Assembly: GCF_003590095.1 (NCBI RefSeq)
Contig: NC_039501.1
Location: 3,999,673 to 4,063,672 of the forward strand
DNA: 64,000 bases
Reading direction: 5' to 3'
DNA from: Trichoplusia ni
Taxonomy: Eukaryota; Arthropoda; Insecta; Lepidoptera; Noctuidae
Shown here in pieces: positions 33,061-45,560 of this stretch. The translations under genes were made by a program, and so were the position numbers. The notes beneath the pieces were generated by a model, which was not told where the DNA came from, made no database searches, and was given only the letters and a program-made list of their open reading frames with translations. The first letter of the stretch is position 1, and each line of letters opens with the position of its first letter.

Positions 33061-34206
33061 AGTGCTCGTACCTGCCACTCGTAAATAACAGGTTAACACC
33101 GAATCGCTGAGACAACGATTGTTCTAATCGATTCCACCTCTCGATTCTCGATTTTACTCCTCGATTATACGAACGTTTGTTTATAGACTTGTGTACTGTT
33201 TATAAATGTATTACCTCGTCTTTGGATGTGTTTGTTGGTATTGTATGAAATGTGCGGATATTTTTAATGTGGTTATTCTAAAACTTTTCGTCTCCCAATT
33301 TTATGCAGTCACGATTTTTTAGAGATTCGTCGCGAAGGATAATCACTGCTCTTATTTAAACTTCATTTTCAGATTACAATTATTGTATTGAGATTTTTGA
33401 ACGATATAGAATAGAAAAATATTAGAAAAACGGGTAAACACAGTCTTTGGAATTTACACAGAAGACTCGTCTTATGCACTATTTAAAGAAAGCCTCCTTC
33501 AGGCATGTTTGAAAAGTCATATAAATGCTCTAATTCTTTAAAAAGATTTGTCCTTACCATAATATTAGTTTCCATGGTACCGGCAACATTAATAAATTAT
33601 CACCTGTGAAAAATTAGACTATCTAGCTATCTCAAAATACTTAGTGTCAGACGGACGGTCAGTATGTAATATAGGGCTCCAGTTTTACCCTATAAGCAGA
33701 CATCCCTAAAAAGCAGAGTATTTAATTTCCCATACAATTAACAACCTAACTTTCTCATAGTAAAGTCGAAATTCGTTTCCACCTCTACCTAGCCTCACAG
33801 CCTATTCCAAGCCTATAAACTAATCAAAGCAAACTGTCTTCACGTGTATGTATTTCGTTGTTGGTTTAGGAATCTCAGATCTGTTGTACATAATTATGTA
33901 TGTATATATGTATGTACATCTATTATGTATATTGGCCTGCGGTTGAACATACAACTGTGGATTCGGTCGCTTTGTGTGTACTTGCTATTGTATGCTGTAT
34001 TTTAGTTAAACGTTGCGTTTCAATAGATTATGTTTATAATTACGTGTCAAAGGAATGTAAAGGAATCATTCATTTATGTATTTCAGCCTATTTACGGGAT
34101 AACTTCAAAATAATATTATAATATCGGTTTTGTCATATATATGGGATCTTGTTCTTGATGTATACCATGCGCGAATGGTCCCGTGGCTTTTGTTTGGGTT
34201 ATGAAA
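33061..34206. other. No gene seen; cluster of CGATT words
   Basis: Between 33105 and 33170 the word 'cgatt' recurs six times, including 'ctctcgattctcgattttac' and 'tcctcgattatacg'. The rest is AT-rich. A scrap at 33640-33690 resembles the repeat around 35640. Confidence 0.45.
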
Positions 34207-34345
34207 GAAAACAAACATCATCATCATCATCATTATCATCATCCTCCACAGCCTTTATGCTCCCACTGCTGGGCATAGGCCTCCCCTTTCTCGTGCCAAT
34301 GTCAGCGGTCCTGTGCCAGCCTCATCCAGACTCGACCCGAGATCT
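34207..34345 (-). repeat. Truncated RTE-type LINE 3' end with (CAT)n tail
   Basis: On the minus strand 'cgagtctggatgaggctggc' through 'gaggcctatgcccagcagtg' reads RVWMRLAQDR, a stop, then HWHEKGEAYAQQWEHKG, the decayed C-terminus of an RTE/BovB-like ORF. The plus-strand (CAT)n at 34213-34245 is its GAT-repeat tail. Confidence 0.75.
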
Positions 34346-35611
34346 TTTCTACAATAATACAATACAAAATCATAATGAATATGTAGATCTCTGCCAGTCT
34401 CATTGGGTCAACTGAAAACAGTAATTGGCCCTAACATCTTAATATAATGAGTAAAAAATCTTTCAAATTACTTTCGGTTAAATGATAGATCTAGTGATTC
34501 TCGTTGTGCTAAATTTTATTCCCATGGAGAAAAACCTTTGTTCGGTGCTTTTAAAGCATGGAAGATATCGGGTAAGTTAGCAATTAATTACCTATATTTG
34601 TACCAGCCCCGGCGATAACGGCTTAACCGAAATTATCAATTAAATTGTAGAGCAAATATTCATCCACGGTCCCGTCGCTCAATATCACGAAATCGTTATT
34701 CAGTAGAAATTTAAAGCGTCGGCATAAATATATGTGACTGGTTTTAGCTGACATGAAAATTACAGTTCCAATGCGAATGTGGGTCACATAGTTTTTCCTG
34801 TAATTATTTTCAGTGTGCAGTTTTCAGGTTTCAAAGTGAGCTGAAACCAAACATGTTTTTATAGAGATTATTTTCTGCATGATATAAATACGGATTGATT
34901 TCAATTTTTGTTACGTTTTTTAATGAATTTAAAAAGACTGCATAGAGTCGCTGTGAGTTGATAATTGAAGAGTGAGTATCGAGTAAAATCTGATGTTTGT
35001 AAGAACTTATTGGCGAATTTATATATTTGTATAGTTTTTGATTTACTAATTAAGTTAAAATTAGTTGACTTGTTGTCCTTAAATGAATGCTGTTTTTAAG
35101 TGCAGGTAAGTATCGGATTCGGTTTTTTCAAAGTGACGTATTAGTTTTTTCAAAGGTTTGTTATTATTCGCCTGACACCGTTTTCTCAGTGATTTCTAGA
35201 AACTTTTGTTTCATGTAAATCTGAACTGCTCAGAAAAACGAATTATCTCAACAATATTAGTATCCAACTTGTCTTAAATGTATGCTCGTAACTGAAAATA
35301 AATTAAATAAGTCAGTATCACAAAGATTAATTTCAAAAAGCTCGGAAAAATCCGTCACCATGTTAAGTGTCCAAAAAGAAAAATGTACGAAAATCCTCAT
35401 ACGAAATTGTCCAAAAATGCCCGTACATTGTCACTCTCATGTTAGGTTTTCGAACAAAAGTCACGTTATACGTAAGTAACGTGTTTTGAATGTCATAGTA
35501 CGCTCAAACTGACGACTATTAAAGTAAAAAATGTGTACTGGATCATTCTGTGAGCATTTATAAAAATCGTTTTTGGATTTTAATAATTATCGAAGGGCAA
35601 GAACAGAAATA

Positions 35612-35730
35612 AAAACTGAAGATCCGTTGCCTGCTCGTCTGCCCATCTGTCTGTCACTAGGCTGAATCTCATGAACCATGCTATCTAGCTATCTTGTGGT
35701 TAACTATTCTATTTTGAAAATTCTTGTTAA
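35612..35730 (+). repeat. 'ctgtctgtcactaggctgaa' dispersed repeat
   Basis: Contains 'catctgtctgtcactaggct', 'gaatctcatgaaccatgcta', 'tctagctatcttgtgg'. Related pieces are at 32540-32625, 36945-37075, 61585-61660 and 62824-62960. It is non-coding, and the ends were not defined. Confidence 0.5.
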
Positions 35731-35740
35731 GCTGTTTGTA

Positions 35741-35925
35741 TGCCGACAACCGAGGGGTTGAGGTCACCACTTGACTCTAAACCCACTGAGCGCGTTTTGT
35801 CGAGGGTTCGATCTCCGCATAGAACAAATTTTTGAGTCATCCTCAATGGCTTGTTCTGAGTCTGGGTGTCTTTGTGCATATGACTGAAATGTTTGTGAAA
35901 GGCCTACGACTACAGGAATAAATTA
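35741..35925 (+). mobile_element. tRNA-derived SINE copy
   Basis: Head 'ccgaggggttgaggtcacca' and B box 'gagggttcgatctccgc' are followed by the family tail 'ggcttgttctgagtctgggt' and 'tgtctttgtgcatatgactg'. It is close to full length with both Pol III boxes recognisable. Confidence 0.82.
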
Positions 35926-36284
35926 GTCACTGCGAGAATGTTTTTTTTTAAGAAGGAAGGAAATAAAAAAAGAGTTACAAGAGATCAAGTTTTGTTTTTA
36001 ATAAAATAGAGTGTTGTTGAACGAACCTTGCAAATCTAAGCTCACTCTTAGAGTAGTGAGAAATCATAGTGAACCGATTCCCAGTAGGTTTTATACAGCA
36101 TTTATTTTTCAAAGTATTCATCGACGAACACTCAGGACATGTTTCTTAGAAATATGTCACATACACATGTCTTTATCTTTCCAATTTATCTGCGTATTTA
36201 GTTCCAAGAAGTTGTATTCTAAGAATTAAATAATAATATTGAATTTTGAATTTTTCCCACGTTTTTTTTATACAATCACTTTCT

Positions 36285-36490
36285 TGTTTGTTTGTTCGTC
36301 GTTCCAGTTGGATTTTTGCAACTAAATTTTGAGGCACTTCTTGACAAGCTAGCACGCTGAAATTTTCAGAGTACCTTCAAACCTGATGTCAATGCAATTT
36401 ACAACTACAAAAACGGCTGGATCGATTTTGATAAAATTTGAATGAAGTAATATATAAAAACGTTTGTATTTAGACTTTTAAAATCTATTT
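36285..36490 (+). repeat. Dispersed repeat 'gcaactaaattttgaggcac', copy 2
   Basis: Matches 19860-19990 and extends further ('caaaaacggctggatcgatt'). Just downstream (36945-37075) lies a 'ctgtctgtcggtctgcccgt' segment that may belong to the same parent element. Confidence 0.6.
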
Positions 36491-37592
36491 TTTTAAAGAT
36501 ACCCTATTAAATGCCTAATAAAAGTCCTTAGTCATGGGCTGACGAGACGTCGACTCTGTATCGTTAAACTTCACTTAATTTCAATCGTTACTCACTAAAA
36601 ATACACACAAAAAGCTATTTCGAAATATTAAAATCAATCCTTTTACCATTCACGAAACTTTCTAATAATTTAACAAAACATTTCTACGAGCTAACTACAG
36701 CTTATTAATATAAGCGGCTAAACCCATTCAGTCTGATTAGTGTCGCTAACTTTCAGAATCCTCAAAATTTAGAAGCTAACTAGATTAATGCACCGAATTT
36801 AGTTTAGTGTTAATAGCTTAGGGAATTTTCATTGCTCATTTTCGTAGCAGAGTTTAAATATATTTAACTTATTGCAGTATAGTAAACTGAATTTTATTGT
36901 TGGATGGTAACATCTTTTTTAGGGATAAAAATGCTTGCTTACTGAAGCGCTGTCTGTCGGTCTGCCCGTATTTCACCAGACTGTTTCGCATGATTCGTGA
37001 TAATCAGACAATATAACATTTCACAGATGGTGTATTTCTTGGGTTACAATAAAAAAATACTAAAAATTAACATCGAGGTTAGGACGGTTTTCACGGCAAT
37101 TAATTTATTAAGTGACTAATAAGGACCTTAATATTTTATTTCTATATATTTTAAGGATTTCACGAAACCCCATTTATCTAAATACGTAGTGAAAAAATAT
37201 ACCAATATATTCATCTTAAATCAAGAGTACATAAATGTAATAGAAAAACAATTCACACGACAAATCTCGGCCACCTATAAATATTCCTCAACAGTCCACG
37301 TACAGCGCATCCCACAAGTTGCGCTTGCCCACGTTTATCTATAGAGTATTTTCAGTGCACAACCTTATTGTTGTAGAGTACAATGCTCGTATCGGCCGGC
37401 TCACAATACGTATTGTTCACATTGTAGATAAAGGTGTATTCAATGACTGTTCGATGGAAAAATAAGATTGCCTTTGTTTAAGTGGGCTCGTTAACCAAGT
37501 TTCGGGGTGAAAGGGAAAGAAAAATGGAAAAATTGAGGAAATATAGGTGGAAATAGACAGGAAAAGTTTTGAGGTATTTATTGTAGCTAAAG

Positions 37593-37868
37593 ACTAGCTA
37601 TTGTCCGCGACTTCGTCCGCGTGGTAGAAGATAAGTTAGGAATTGTTGAACGAAAACCCTCGATGATGAATATTTTCCCCCGCTTTTGTTACATTTTCCA
37701 TTGTATCTTCGCTCTTATTAGTCGCAGCGTGATGGTATATAGCCTATAACCTTCCTCGATGAATGGTCTATTCAACACAAAAATAATTTTTCAATTTGGA
37801 CTAGTAGTTTTTGAGATAAGCGCGTTCAAACAAACAAACTCTTCAGCTTTATATATGAGTATAGATAT
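37593..37868 (+). repeat. 'cgcgacttcgtccgcgtgg' element, copy 3
   Basis: Full layout from 'actagctattgtccgcgact' to 'cagctttatatatgagtata', with 'cctcgatgaatggtctattc' and 'gataagcgcgttcaaacaaa' inside. Confidence 0.8.
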
Positions 37869-38267
37869 AGATTTGGACACGACGAAGCTTGAATTTAGTA
37901 GTAAAAAAGGCAATGATCAATTTATGTATACGGGAAAAAATACGTATGCATTTATTCATTTAACTACATGATGTATACAAAAAATTGCACCATCCCCATT
38001 GACTCTCCAAAACATTTTAGATGTATAAACAAAACAAAATACAAACTTTGAACTAATTGAACTCCAAGAAATAGTTTCAAATCAAGTTTTGCTTCGTAAT
38101 TTTACGTTAATAGGTATTCGCATAGCGAACGAAATTCCTCCGTTAATAATAAGACGAAAACCTCTTCTCCACGCCTATGTATAGGGACCTCTCTTCTCCC
38201 AAATTATTGTAAGACATTTAATTAAATTCTGAGAAAATTTTAAATGTATCATTGGCATCTATCAGGC

Positions 38268-38461
38268 ATAGTGACTAAAAGCGACTGCCTATCTGACCTC
38301 AACCCAGTTACCTGGGCAACACGGTACCCCTTAGTCAGACTGGTTATCAGATTTCCTAGCTTCTGACTACCCGTAACGACTGTCAAAGATGTATAAATAA
38401 CAGCCGGGGCCCACAATTTAACGTGCCTTCCGAAACACGGAGGAACTCGTTATGACATAGT
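38268..38461 (-). repeat. 5S-like repeat family, copy 2
   Basis: Reverse-complement match to 3480-3857: 'cctcaacccagttacctggg', 'cgtaacgactgtcaaagatg' and 'cacggaggaactcgttatga'. The 3' 'gccgaccccaac' part is missing. Confidence 0.75.
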
Positions 38462-38550
38462 TGGTCACCTATCCACAGTCCAACCATATCAAGCGTAGCT
38501 TTACATGTGATCGATCAAGAGAAAGAGCAGAAGAAAAAGAACTGTTAACG

Positions 38551-38606
38551 TCGTGGGAGCGAGATGGCACTATAATTACTTTAGAGCCCCGTCTCGCTTC
38601 AGCAAC
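38551..38606. mobile_element. Palindromic MITE-like core, copy 4
   Basis: 'cgtgggagcgagatggcact' faces 'agccccgtctcgcttcagca' across an AT-rich centre. The outer arms have decayed ('gaggtcctagtgg' at 38623). Confidence 0.55.
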
Positions 38607-38639
38607 GGTAAGAATACTGTATTGAGGTCCTAGTGGTTT

Positions 38640-41600
38640 AGTAATTTCAAAGAGATTTCTACCTCTAATGCTAAAATTATATTTAATTAATTGTTTCAAA
38701 TTATTGTTGAACTGAAATGTAAGTTTGAAGTTAATAATTAATTTGTTGGTATTAGTTTTAAGACAATTGTTATGAAACTGGTAGAGAAAGTCTTCTTTGT
38801 GTTTATAAATCAAAATAATGCCTAGATAGTAATAGAATATTATCCTCGAAACGATAACTTGTTGATTACTAACGATGACTTAGTAATTATCACTTAGTAA
38901 AAACGGTGATAGAAAACATGATGAGAAAGATATTAGAATTGTTAAAAATGACTAACTTTTATTCGAACGATTTTTATCAAACGTATCCAAAAACACTCGC
39001 ACAAAATTTATCTTTAACACGAAACCAAATTTTAGTCGCTCAATCCGTTCAGGAGCTATGATACCACAGACAGACAGACACGCCAAACTCTAAAACACCT
39101 CACTTTTTACGTCAGGTTTTAAAAAAGCATTTACAATAATAATAGGATTCGTGGTATGTTAAATAAATGTATGAGAACAATTGCATTGCCATTTAATAAA
39201 GATACTATGACTATTAAACCATGAAAGTGTTCATTAACGAGTGAAAGTGAAGCCAGTATTTACATGGTCTAGTCTAATTGGATCTCGTATAAGGGCAGTG
39301 ATACACTACTCCCTCAGAGCTTACAGCTCCCCCGATTCGGTATAGGGATGGCAAGAATTTGTTTTTTAGCACAGTTGTTTATATTTGAACTGGTTTGCTG
39401 TGGAGAGATGGGTAGAGTTTGAAATTGAGTGCAAAATGGATGGATGTAATTGAGAAGTGATGTTTTAATTGATGTGTGGTACGTTTAATAAGGACAATAT
39501 AGAGCTTATAGATGGATATTACGGTTAAAATATCTCTACATATGTGAATTTCACAAATAATAAAATAAGAAAGAAAATAAGAAAGAAACTTAACTGGAAG
39601 TTATTCTTGAATGGATCTCCTATAGACACCTTCCAGCTCCAGCGAAAGATCGACTCTATGCCAAAATTGCAATAAACAAATTATGTCAAGTTTTCAGCTA
39701 ATTCATGAATACAGACCTTCAGACAAACAGACAACGAGACAGCTGAAACGAAATAGAGAATTTTGAAGTTTTATTCAAATATTGTTTATTTCATTACTCT
39801 ATAAATAAATTCTTTCGGGAGCCTATACTTTGCACGAACATTTTTTAATTACATTATTTTTACAAGGAGTCCTCGTCGTAATGAGTTTTTACTGCGCCGT
39901 CAACCCTACTCCATAGTCTCACACGGAGCATTAATTTGCATTATACTCTACGCGGTGCATAACCCTATAAAATGTAGTAATGGACAAGCTTATGCGCCAT
40001 AAAGTGTTATTTCGCGTGAGCTCGGAATCAGCCGCGCCGTTCTGTTTTGATGAGCCGATTAGGTTCTAACACAAGGGATTCTCGCCTTTATAGTCTTTTA
40101 CGGTTTTATTAGAAGTGATTCGTGAATTGGGAGCCGTTTGCTCTATATTTTGGGTATCCTGCATACAAATATTTTGTGTTATGGATAGGTTCAGTGTGTT
40201 TTGGTTAAGGGAAAATGTTTAGCCTAAAATATTATTCAAGTTTCATCTAGTGACTTTGAAACGAAATACATTTTCGAAAACCTATTTTGTTTGGTTTCCC
40301 TTATTTTGGTAGAGTATTAACAACTGTCGCGAGACGGATTCAGAATTATTTATTTAATAACGGTTATTTACGCGTATTTATTGGGATAACCACACTAATT
40401 TTGATCCCAACCAGAGTCCTAAGTGATTCAAATCTCAACCTCCCAAAACTTCCCTTACAGAAAACTCTGCATTTTCCCGATGACTTCAATACGTTGACAA
40501 ATAAACATGTTATGTAACATGCCTACTATACTTATGTAACAGATTGCGGCCATCGACGAGCCAGCGAGGTCTTGCAACAAACCATCAGGATCAAAGTTGT
40601 GAGCAAATTGAAAATCTTTTGTCAGGCTCCACGCTATTTTGTTGGGCTTACCTAGATTGGTAGCGCTAATTCTGGCTCGGAATTGTATTTTCTGTTCCTG
40701 TTTACGTTTTAAAGCCTTTAGGTGCTTAATTAACATAGGTTTGAAGGTATAACGAGATAGCTGAATAAAAACTCTTTTTTTCTTTGGAATCAAAGATAAT
40801 TTAAACAAATTCAATCTTCTCTCGGTGTTTTTTAGCAGTGCTCCTGTAGCTACCTTCTAGCTCTAGGTTTAGATCATTCCATGATACGTAATACTGTTAA
40901 AATATCGACTCAATATGAAACCGAGAGGTGGGTTCATTAAATTTGAAATATTTGATTATAGGCAGACTGACAACAGGACTAGTGAAAAAGAAACAACGCA
41001 TAAATTATATGCATTTGTCAGTGTTCGAGATAGTCGTCGATGTATCGTAGAGTTTATGTAGAAATAGTAGGTACTTGGGGTCTAGTGGTTTTCGAACCTA
41101 CAATAGGACTAAAATTTTGCTTCTCCTGATACATCTAATGGGAATCATAAGTATGTCTGTATATGAAACCTTGCATTAACCTTGCGTTAAAATATTGTGA
41201 CTTTTTGCAGTTATTACCCACATCCTTAATGTAACATTATAAAATCAGTAATATATACGAGTAAGCAAGCTTACTGAACAACTGAAATGTACATCAAAAG
41301 GTACATTGTAACAAAAAATCTGTTTGTGGATCGATGAACTCTTTCAGGCAGAATATTCAACAATTGCGTTTCAAAATGAAAATAAAATACTACATACATA
41401 TGATACGAATGCTGTCAGTGCTTTGAATTAATATAACCAGTTTCATGATTCTACTTTTCATAGTAATTCCGAACGCCTGAGGTAAGTTTTTAGAAAGAAA
41501 AGTTTCACTTTAACGTCAAACAACTGACAAGCTAACGTTATTAAGCGGTAGAGGCTTTATAGATTCTAGAAGAGACATTTTCATATAAAAATGTAACTAA

Positions 41601-41954
41601 ATTGAAGCTCTCCTTTTACTGGGTAAAGTAAAATTGTTTAAAGGTCTAAAGAAGGATTGAGCATTAATCACCTCGCTTGCTTACGATTTGGCGATTCCAG
41701 TTTAAAAGCTTTTGGTATCTAATCTAAATTTGTCTCTGAAAATCATATTTGATTTTGGTCGATGCTTTGTATATTATAATGATTGATTTTGACACATTTT
41801 TCAAGCCAAGCCAAACTTAATGGAGAAGAATTCGGAAATCAGACAATTGGTTTAAAAGTCTTCTAAAATTCATTGACATGCCAACTTACTCAATGCAAAA
41901 TGTCGTGGACAGACAGTAGTCTTCTGACTGTTTTTTTATGTATAGGTTTGGTAA
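38640..41954. other. No gene supported
   Basis: Frames at 38469-38813 and 40455-40814 (both minus; 114 and 119 codons) are the longest. The second has a stretch of balanced composition (LGKPNKIAWSLTKDFQF) but no motif, no splice context and no partner. A block at 39850-40085 is richer in G+C than its flanks and holds an octamer 'atttgcat'. No function is claimed. Confidence 0.45.
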
Positions 41955-42085
41955 GTAATCACGAATTGTAAGTATTGTTGTTAAAAAGTGCGGACTGCCC
42001 AGACTAATTTCATTGAATCGAATCCCGCAACATTGTATTTACAAATCCTTTGCGTATTAAAAAGTGATGATTACTTACTAAAAAC
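41955..42085 (+). repeat. Short repeat with B-box-like motif, copy 1 of a nearby pair
   Basis: The words 'gtattgttgttaaaaagtgc', 'gaatcgaatcccgcaac' and 'attaaaaagtgatgattact' recur in order at 43125-43260. The 'tcgaatccc' word is B-box-like, so a tRNA-derived SINE is likely. Confidence 0.65.
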
Positions 42086-42946
42086 TGTGATAAAAAAAAT
42101 GCACTGCACTGCATATAAACTACAAAGTAAAACTGGAAAAAATCCAACATAGTTTGGACAGCTAGTCTTTAGCCAGCCTGTCAACGTAGTAATGACGTCA
42201 CATATGCCAGTTAGGTCCAACGACTCGCTTTTCGTCTCACGAAGTATTTCATTTAATCTCAATCCTGTTCTTAGTTGAATCACTGACAATTTGTCCTGGT
42301 TTCCTATACAAGATTGGATTCTTTCCGGGCACGTCTAATCTAGATGTTCTGACTAGAATAAAAACTGCACTGTTACAGATATAGGGTTTTCCTTCAGGTT
42401 TAGAATGAAACTTCATTTTAGTTTCGTTTAGTATGCGGAAAGATCAAAAAATGAAATGCTTCGAGTGCAATTATTTAGATTAAAGTGCTTTAGTATTTGT
42501 AAGAAAGATAATAATTATGAATCGTTATAAATCATCTTTAAACATTTTGAATATCTAGCACAGTTCGTAAGATACAGCCTGACAGAGAAAGCCATAAAGC
42601 ATTAGGGTTCCGTTTTTAAGGAACCCTATAAAAAAAACAGTTACGGCAACAAACGTAGTTTACGTCGTTGTCAAAAATTCAATCTACGTAGAAATCACTC
42701 CAAACCACACTAAACCGAAGTCCCAACAGACAGTTTGAAATTTTGGCGTTTCACTATTTATAAAATTATTCAGTTTTTATTGATGTCTCATCTAGTAAAA
42801 CTACATCAAACCACCGCACATTATATAGGGCTAAGTAAAATTTAGAGTCTGTGTGAAAAGGGGCGTACATGTATATTCCATTCTTTGTGTAGCGAGGGAC
42901 TTTTATTGTTACCGCCAGAGCGCTTTGAAGTTTAACTGGTGTTATT

Positions 42947-42955
42947 TCAAGGTCA
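42947..42955 (+). promoter_or_regulatory. Match to the extended nuclear-receptor half-site TCAAGGTCA
   Basis: The 9-mer is the known preferred site for monomeric receptors of the FTZ-F1/ERR type. Here it lies in non-coding DNA. One exact 9-mer in 64 kb is close to what chance would give, so function is speculative. Confidence 0.2.
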
Positions 42956-43124
42956 CAGGTTGGAGTGGTTTTAAGCTGAAATTGAAACTGAAACAAAAGA
43001 ACAAATGAATTGTGTTTTTTGTTGTGTTGGTATATGAGTGTTGAGGTTTTTATGTTTTATTTGGACTAGTTTATCTTTTTGAGTTTCTCTCTCTTTTTGG
43101 GCTTTTTTAGTCTTTTCAGTTTGT

Positions 43125-43260
43125 GATCATGAATTGATAGTATTGTTGTTGAAAAGAGTGTTTACTGCCAACTAAAACTTCGTAGTTTCAAATCCCGAAA
43201 AACAAAGTATTAACGAATCGTTTGCGAATTAAAAAGTGATTATTACTTGCTAAAAAGTTT
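43125..43260 (+). repeat. Short repeat with B-box-like motif, copy 2
   Basis: Partner of 41955-42085, with 'gtattgttgttgaaaagagt', 'gtttcaaatcccgaaaaac' and 'attaaaaagtgattattact'. Both copies are in direct orientation about 1.17 kb apart. Confidence 0.65.
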
Positions 43261-43617
43261 CCATTCGAAACCTGGCGATTAACGATGAACTGGTTAACCT
43301 TTATAAAATATGGTGAAGCTACCTAGATATTACGCAACAAAATAATCTTATCAAAATTAAATTAATCAAGATTCAATCCATCACAAATTCAAAATGATAA
43401 TCCACAAATCACTCGAACAAATAATCAAGATAATAGGTGAAAATGTAACAAATGACTGCTACATAACACCGGCCTTATAATTAATGACCGGCCAATCCTT
43501 TCAGTATCGAACTTAATGAACTTAGGAGAGGACACACTGTCCGAAATGTAGAGCAACTTCTTGACAGTCGAGTTTAGTTTTTCTATGAAATCGGTGCAAA
43601 GAGTTTTTAATACGACC

Positions 43618-43776
43618 CCGTTGTTATGTTTGTTCGTCTTTGACGCAAAAATTACTGAACGGATTTAGACGAAACTTGGTACACAGATAGTTTATAATTA
43701 GGATTAATATACAGTTTATGTTCTTGTAGGAGCATTTTCGATTTATAGCTGGCGGGTCTGCGGGCAGCAGCTAGAA
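43618..43776 (-). repeat. 'ccgttcagtaatttttgcgt' element copy, minus strand
   Basis: The plus strand reads 'tgacgcaaaaattactgaac', 'ggatttagacgaaacttggt', 'acacagatagtttataatta' and ends 'gggcagcagctag', the reverse of the family at 10827. Confidence 0.72.
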
Positions 43777-44887
43777 GTAGATTTTTCAGTATTCTGCTGT
43801 TTGTATACTTATATTTTAAAACCTGGCTTGATAGATTTCATTGTTACAGTACTTGGGATTAGTTGATTATACAATTAGACTATTTAAGAATGCTAATTAA
43901 TTTCATCGTTTCAAAATTACCTGAAAAAACTATGTTTGAGTTACAAATTAAAAAGGGGTTATTATTTTCTTGATCCCATGAAGCCGTACCATGACCAGTT
44001 GATACTGGGCAAGTTGCTGTTCTTAAAGCTTTTGATTAAAAATATTTCCGATACAAGCAATATGGCAAAACTGGTGATAATAGGGTATCTGACTAAAACA
44101 CTTTAAGCAGTTTTCCAAAATTAATCCTCATTAAAAATCTAGAAAGATTAAAAGCACTTGATGATAAAATTTAAGTTAGGCATGCAATATTTTTTGAAAA
44201 TCTAACTAATGTGCTTAACAGATTTATTTTATCAAATATAGGGGAATGATGATCCTATTAGCAGTCAAAGTGTAATTCATACACATTGTTTGATAATAAG
44301 GTGCGTTTTTGCGTGCTTTCTTATTTAGAAATAACAAGTACTTCAATTCAGCTCGTAATATATAATATCTGTATGTCCAAAGAAATAGATGTAGCCACTC
44401 CAACCGGATTGATTTACGCAGCTTCTAATTATCAGAGAAGAGATTGAAAGTAATTCAGTGAAACAACGTCTTCGACGGGATAAGCGGTAACAGATTGGAT
44501 AAAATTTATCCAAAGGATCGATTCGCTTGTTTATTGATAAAGGATAGTGAGGTGAATTTTGATTGATGTGGTCTGAATATCAGTTTTAAATTAGATAAAC
44601 CTTTATAGTAATACCAACTGGTATTTATCTGTACCAGCATGTAATATCAGCAGCATACAACTGTTTGCCAGATACCCACTCTTTTTTATCGGGATTGATT
44701 ACCCAAGTGAGCAAAGTTGCTTCACAACGCTTGCTAATGAATTTTCATTATAAAGCCTTTGTTGCTTTTAAAAAATCCCATCGTATCCCCAATAGTTTCG
44801 CCGCTGGGATATCGACCCACTCTTGTTAAATCATTGTAATCTTTAGCTAGCTATTGAAAAACAGGACTCTCACTTTAAAACAATCAA

Positions 44888-44940
44888 TCCTTGTGTCGCA
44901 GTGGTTCACTAACATTCAAGTCACATGCACAAACATAACC
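44888..44940 (-). mobile_element. SINE 3'-end fragment, minus strand
   Basis: 'ccttgtgtcgcagtggttca' then 'ctaacattcaagtcacatgc' is the reverse complement of the family 3' end ('gtgacttgaatgtt', 'cgcgacacaagg'). Confidence 0.65.
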
Positions 44941-45420
44941 CTTCTTTCCTTTCTATCTACTTTTTTTTTCATTGAACTTTTCAATTTTCATCTCGCGAAA
45001 TCTTCCAAACCATTCACTAAAATACAGGACAATTTAAGCAGTCGTCTTTGACACATAATATTCACATAAATAAATACTAAATCCCAGTCTGAAATTACGT
45101 ACAAATTGTCTTCTAGCTAATAATACAACAAATATATCGTGTTACAATCTAAATACAGAGACTATAACCTGCCCCTATCGTTACAACCTATAATTGTTTG
45201 ACCAAACATTGTAATGCTGGAGACAATTATCTATGTACAAGTTTGTGAATTAGTATGCAGTTGTGTTTAGATTGTATACGTCAATCTTATATGAGAATGT
45301 TAGGTAATGAAAGGTACCTATTATAGGCAAAACATTTGAAGGACAAGAGGCAAAGTAAGAAGTATTGTAACTTGCCTGTAATGTCCCTCTGTTGGTCAAA
45401 TGCCAGCAGTAGGATTTTAT

Positions 45421-45560
45421 TAAGATGCAGACTTTGACCTGGTGGAAGCTGCTAGGTCTCGTTGGATGCAGGTGGCAATGAACCGGTCGCGCTGGAGAAC
45501 TTATGGAGAGGCCTATGTCCAGCATTGGACAGCTATAGGCTAAGATGATAATGATGATTA
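45421..45560 (+). pseudogene. 3' end of an RTE/BovB-type LINE ORF
   Basis: After a stop at 45421-45423 a frame stays open to a TAA at 45541-45543 and reads RSRWMQVAMNRSRWRT then YGEAYVQHWTAIG. The pattern W-M-x(n)-R-x-x-W-R-x-x-x-E-A-Y-V-Q-x-W-T is the well-known C-terminus of RTE/BovB-like reverse transcriptase ORFs. Nothing upstream encodes the RT core, so it is a 5'-truncated copy, which is usual for LINEs. It is followed by a degenerate GAT tail (gatgataatgatgat). Confidence 0.82.

Noticed and set aside
34213..34245. (CAT)n as a CRISPR or satellite array
   Set aside because: It is the simple-repeat tail of a truncated LINE. No spacer-repeat structure exists anywhere in the window.
40455..40814. 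119-codon minus frame as a gene
   Set aside because: It is the longest unexplained frame outside the LINE, but several frames of similar length occur by chance here and it shows no motif or splice context. Kept only as a note in the block entry.
42947..42955. FTZ-F1/ERR site as evidence of an enhancer
   Set aside because: A single 9-mer in 64 kb is within chance expectation. Listed only as a low-confidence site.
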